From assembly GCA_964627535.1 (NCBI GenBank), contig CAZVJW010000002.1, forward strand, positions 62,001 through 126,000: 64,000 nt of DNA, read 5' to 3'. Under the pieces are notes generated by a model, which saw nothing but the letters and a program-made list of their open reading frames with translations, did no database searches and was not told the DNA's origin. Below, piece after piece: positions 61,703 to 64,000 of this stretch; position 1 is the first letter of the stretch, and the number at the start of each line of letters is the position of its first letter. A program made the position numbers and the translations under genes. Source of the stretch: UBA1447 sp964627535. Its GTDB lineage: Bacteria > Bacillota > Clostridia > Oscillospirales > Acutalibacteraceae.

Positions 61703-62992
61703 TTAACAAATTGATTTAAAGCCGTGTTCCAAATCATCAATAATATCGTCTATATGTTCTGTGCCAATTGAAAGACGAATTGAGTTCGGCTTGATGTCTG
61801 ATTCAGCCAGTTCTTCAGGATTCATCTGCGAATGTGTTGTGGAAGCAGGATGTATAACCAGCGACTTAACGTCAGCGACATTTGCAAGAAGTGAAAATAG
61901 TTCGAGGCTCTCGCAGAATTTCCTCGCTTCCTCGGCACCGCCTCTTATTTCAAACGTAAATATAGACCCTGCACCATTCGGAAAATACTTTTCATAAATT
62001 GCATGGTCATGATGACCCGGCAGCGCCGGATGATTGATTTTGATAACCTGAGGATGCTTTGAAAGGTATTCAACAACTTTTAAAGCATTCTCCACATGGC
62101 GTTCAACGCGAAGCGAAAGTGTTTCCAACCCCTGCAGAAGCAGGAACGAGTTGAAGGGGCTTATGGTTGAACCGGTATCTCTCATGAGAGTAGTGCGTAT
62201 TTTTATTATATAAGCAAGATTTCCGACAGCTTCTGTGAACACTACACCATGATAACTTGGATTAGGCTTTGAAAGCCCCGGGAACTTATCATTTTGAGTC
62301 CAGTCAAACTTGCCGCTGTCAATAATGACGCCGCCTATTACCGTTCCGTGGCCTCCAATAAATTTTGTTGCCGAATGTACAATCACATCCGCGCCGTGCT
62401 CAATTGGCCGCAATAAATAAGGTGTCGCAAAGGTGTTGTCAACAATCAGCGGAATGCTGTTTTTATGTGCGAGATCTGCTACCGCATCAATATCTACAAT
62501 GGTTGAGTTAGGATTTCCCAATGTTTCAATAAATATTGCCTTTGTATTGGTTTTAATAGCATTTGCAAAATTTTGAAGTTCGGCTCCATCAACAAACGTT
62601 GTTTCAATTCCATAATCGGGAAGTGTATGTGCAAGAAGATTATAAGAGCCGCCGTATATTCGTTTATCTGAAACAATATGGTCACCTGCAAGAGCAATGT
62701 TTTGAATTGCATATGTTACTGCAGCAGCGCCGGACGATGTGGCAAGCGCTGCTATACCGCCTTCCAGCGCCGCAATTCTCTTTTCAAATACATCTGAAGT
62801 AGGATTCATCAGCCTGGTATAAATGTTTCCTCCTTCGGTAAGGGCAAATCTGCCCGCCGCCTGAGCGCTGTCTTTAAAAACATAGGATGTTGTCGCATAT
62901 ATTGGAACCGCTCTCGAATCTGTAGCGCTGTCCGGTTGTTCCTGTCCCACATGAAGCTGTAGTGTTTCGAATTTATAGTTATTATTTACCAT
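61703..62992 (-). CDS. metY: O-acetylhomoserine sulfhydrylase
   Basis: A 429-residue Cys/Met metabolism PLP enzyme. HVGQEQPDSATDSRAVPIYATTSYVF, NPTSDVFEKRIAALEGG, and VHSATKFIGGHGTVIGG with the PLP lysine fit MetY, which makes homocysteine from sulfide and O-acetylhomoserine. The ATG at 62992 has AAAGGA upstream. It heads the metY-cysK-nifS-iscU run and has a strong promoter with a dyad. Confidence 0.93.
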   Translation of the reverse strand: MVNNNYKFETLQLHVGQEQPDSATDSRAVPIYATTSYVFKDSAQAAGRFALTEGGNIYTRLMNPTSDVFEKRIAALEGGIAALATSSGAAAVTYAIQNIALAGDHIVSDKRIYGGSYNLLAHTLPDYGIETTFVDGAELQNFANAIKTNTKAIFIETLGNPNSTIVDIDAVADLAHKNSIPLIVDNTFATPYLLRPIEHGADVIVHSATKFIGGHGTVIGGVIIDSGKFDWTQNDKFPGLSKPNPSYHGVVFTEAVGNLAYIIKIRTTLMRDTGSTISPFNSFLLLQGLETLSLRVERHVENALKVVEYLSKHPQVIKINHPALPGHHDHAIYEKYFPNGAGSIFTFEIRGGAEEARKFCESLELFSLLANVADVKSLVIHPASTTHSQMNPEELAESDIKPNSIRLSIGTEHIDDIIDDLEHGFKSIC

Positions 62993-63134
62993 TGTAATAA
63001 TTCCTTTCATTAATTAATATTATTATTAGGCTCTAAATTAAAATAGCGGCACATTCGACCGTTCCTGAAGTTTTGTCTGAGCATTTCATCAAATAAGTGT
63101 ATCATACAAATCATATCCTTTAAAATATTTTCTA

Positions 63135-63191
63135 AATCCTACTGACATTATGTGAATAATATCAAATAATTACCTACAAGTCAATAGGATT
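63135..63191 (-). promoter_or_regulatory. metY operon promoter with flanking dyad
   Basis: TTGACT (-35, 63179-63184), a 17 bp spacer and TATTAT (-10, 63156-63161) on the - strand. A 12 bp inverted repeat with one mismatch, AATCCTACTGAC (63135-63146) and GTCAATAGGATT (63180-63191), brackets the promoter. The nearby Rrf2 protein is the likely binder. Confidence 0.65.
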
Positions 63192-63226
63192 ATCAAAAAT
63201 TATTATTATTTCTATATAAATAAAAA

Positions 63227-63664
63227 TTAAATACAATATTCATTGCCTGCTGTTTTACTCTGTTCGTCTATCAAATCCTTTATTGTAATGCTTTCAAGAT
63301 AACCGTCAATAAGCTTATCAAGTTTTTGCCACATAGGGAGTGTTACGCATTGGTCAGCTCTGGGGCACTCATTTGTTTCACAGTCAAGGCAGGCAACTGG
63401 CGAAAGACTTCCTTCAGTTAGTTTTAAAATCGAACCTACCGTATAATCCACTGGGGTTTTTGCCAGTTTATATCCACCGGTTTTACCGCGATGGCTAATA
63501 ACATAACCGGATTTATGCAACATTCCGACTATCATTTCAAGGTACTTCATGGAGATTCCTTGTCTTTTTGAAATCTCATTTATCGAGACATATTCATCAC
63601 CGATATGCTGCGACAAATCTGTCATAACACGCAAAGCATATCTGCCCTTTGTTGATATTTTCAT
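63227..63664 (-). CDS. Rrf2-family regulator (IscR/CymR-like)
   Basis: A 145-residue Rrf2 winged-HTH: MKISTKGRYALRVMTDLSQH, ISKRQGISMKYLEMIVGMLHKSGYV and the wing RGKTGGYKLA. Three cysteines in CLDCETNECPRADQC match the 2Fe-2S cluster site of IscR-type members; CymR lacks them. It lies next to the sulfur and Fe-S operon and probably controls it in response to cluster or cysteine supply. Confidence 0.9.
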   Translation of the reverse strand: MKISTKGRYALRVMTDLSQHIGDEYVSINEISKRQGISMKYLEMIVGMLHKSGYVISHRGKTGGYKLAKTPVDYTVGSILKLTEGSLSPVACLDCETNECPRADQCVTLPMWQKLDKLIDGYLESITIKDLIDEQSKTAGNEYCI

Positions 63665-63685
63665 TTCTATTCACCTCTGATTTAT

Positions 63686-63714
63686 ATTATACCCCATAAT
63701 TAGTAGGAATTCAA
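63686..63714 (-). promoter_or_regulatory. Promoter of the Rrf2 regulator
   Basis: TTGAAT (63709-63714), 17 bp spacer, TATAAT (63686-63691) on the - strand. The spacer contains TCCTACTAATTA, sharing TCCTACT with the metY promoter dyad, which suggests autoregulation. Confidence 0.7.
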
Positions 63715-63735
63715 CATGGAAGGATAAATATAAAA

Positions 63736-64000
63736 TTAATCCCACTTACTCCATTCCTCGGGTTTATATCCAACAGTTGCCAGTTTTCCATTCCTGACAA
63801 TCGGAGTCTTATATAATTTTGGATTATTTAAAAGGATTTCCTCTCTCATCACCGGCGAACCAATCATATTCAGATTAAGTACTTTATATTCATTTGTATT
63901 AGAATTTATCAAATTATTTAATCCTACGGCTCTTGAAACGCTTTCAAGCTCGCCTTTGCTTAATCCGAATCTTAACAAATCTATATACTGATATTTAATT
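63736..64000 (-). CDS. ArsC/Spx-like thioredoxin-fold protein (5' end outside window)
   Basis: The frame is open to the right edge, so the N-terminus with any active Cys is not seen. The visible part (YIDLLRFGLSKGELESVSRAVGL, then MREEILLNNPKLYKTPIVRNGKLATVGYKPEEW) matches the ArsC/Spx family, with the typical PIVRNG block. It could be an arsenate-reductase-like protein of unknown substrate. Confidence 0.8.
   Translation of the reverse strand, partial: IKYQYIDLLRFGLSKGELESVSRAVGLNNLINSNTNEYKVLNLNMIGSPVMREEILLNNPKLYKTPIVRNGKLATVGYKPEEWSKWD

Noticed and set aside
62993..63226. SAM riboswitch or T-box ahead of metY
   Set aside because: I found a promoter and a protein-type dyad, but no S-box core, K-turn or T-box motif and no terminator hairpin before the gene.

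Overview
This 64 kb window is chromosomal DNA from a low-GC Gram-positive bacterium, most likely a member of Clostridia. Supporting signs are HPr kinase, WhiA, RNase J, the SCIFF peptide with its radical-SAM maturase, PyrK/PyrD type dihydroorotate dehydrogenase, strong GGAGG ribosome sites and frequent TTG starts. I cannot name the genus; Oscillospirales is a guess. Almost all of the window is housekeeping genes.

Layout. 1-15.1 kb, mostly + strand: hprK (cut by the window edge), glucokinase, murB, rapZ, whiA, dnaE, pfkA, pcrA, a reversed SEDS gene (rodA), then tsaE, tsaB, rpiB and upp. 15.1-16.7 kb: SCIFF peptide gene and maturase. 16.8-17.8 kb: a Xer-like tyrosine recombinase on the - strand. 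17.8-23.9 kb: two tandem copies of a 3,016 bp mobile element. 23.9-64 kb, nearly all - strand: a DUF6873-like gene, radA, vanZ-like, ruvX, the pyr operon (pyrC, pyrF, carA-like, carB-like, pyrK, pyrD), a class A penicillin-binding protein, a Gfo/Idh/MocA and ThuA-like pair, secG, a type IIA topoisomerase pair, ftsH-hpt-tilS-dnaB-rplI-rnj, rnhA (+), rhaM, rpsB-tsf, mnmA, nadA, a broken mtaB, a sulfur operon (metY, cysK, nifS, iscU) under an Rrf2 regulator, and the edge of an ArsC-like gene.

The mobile element. A dif-like site (12 bp perfect inverted arms around a 6 bp spacer, 17805-17834) lies 38 bp upstream of the Xer-like gene, where gene orientation flips from + (left) to - (right), as expected at a replication terminus. 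The 3,016 bp element carries no integrase. It sits in this site as two copies that are identical wherever I compared them. Each copy has a Cro/CI repressor, a divergent Xis-like HTH gene, a small unknown gene, a Rep_trans/NicK-type rolling-circle protein, an oriT/dso-like hairpin and a small gene whose stop codon is supplied by the att junction. It looks like an integrative element that uses the host Xer system (IMEX), with a layout reminiscent of RS1/CTX-type satellites or of minimal MOBT mobilizable elements.

The second notable locus is the pyr operon. CarA lacks all three glutaminase catalytic residues. CarB lacks key ATP-site residues in both halves and about 60 residues of its second ATP-grasp module, yet both frames are open. 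This looks like a conserved pseudo-carbamoyl-phosphate synthetase rather than a working enzyme. Other points are an in-frame TAA in mtaB and a strongly structured leader RNA ahead of rpsB.
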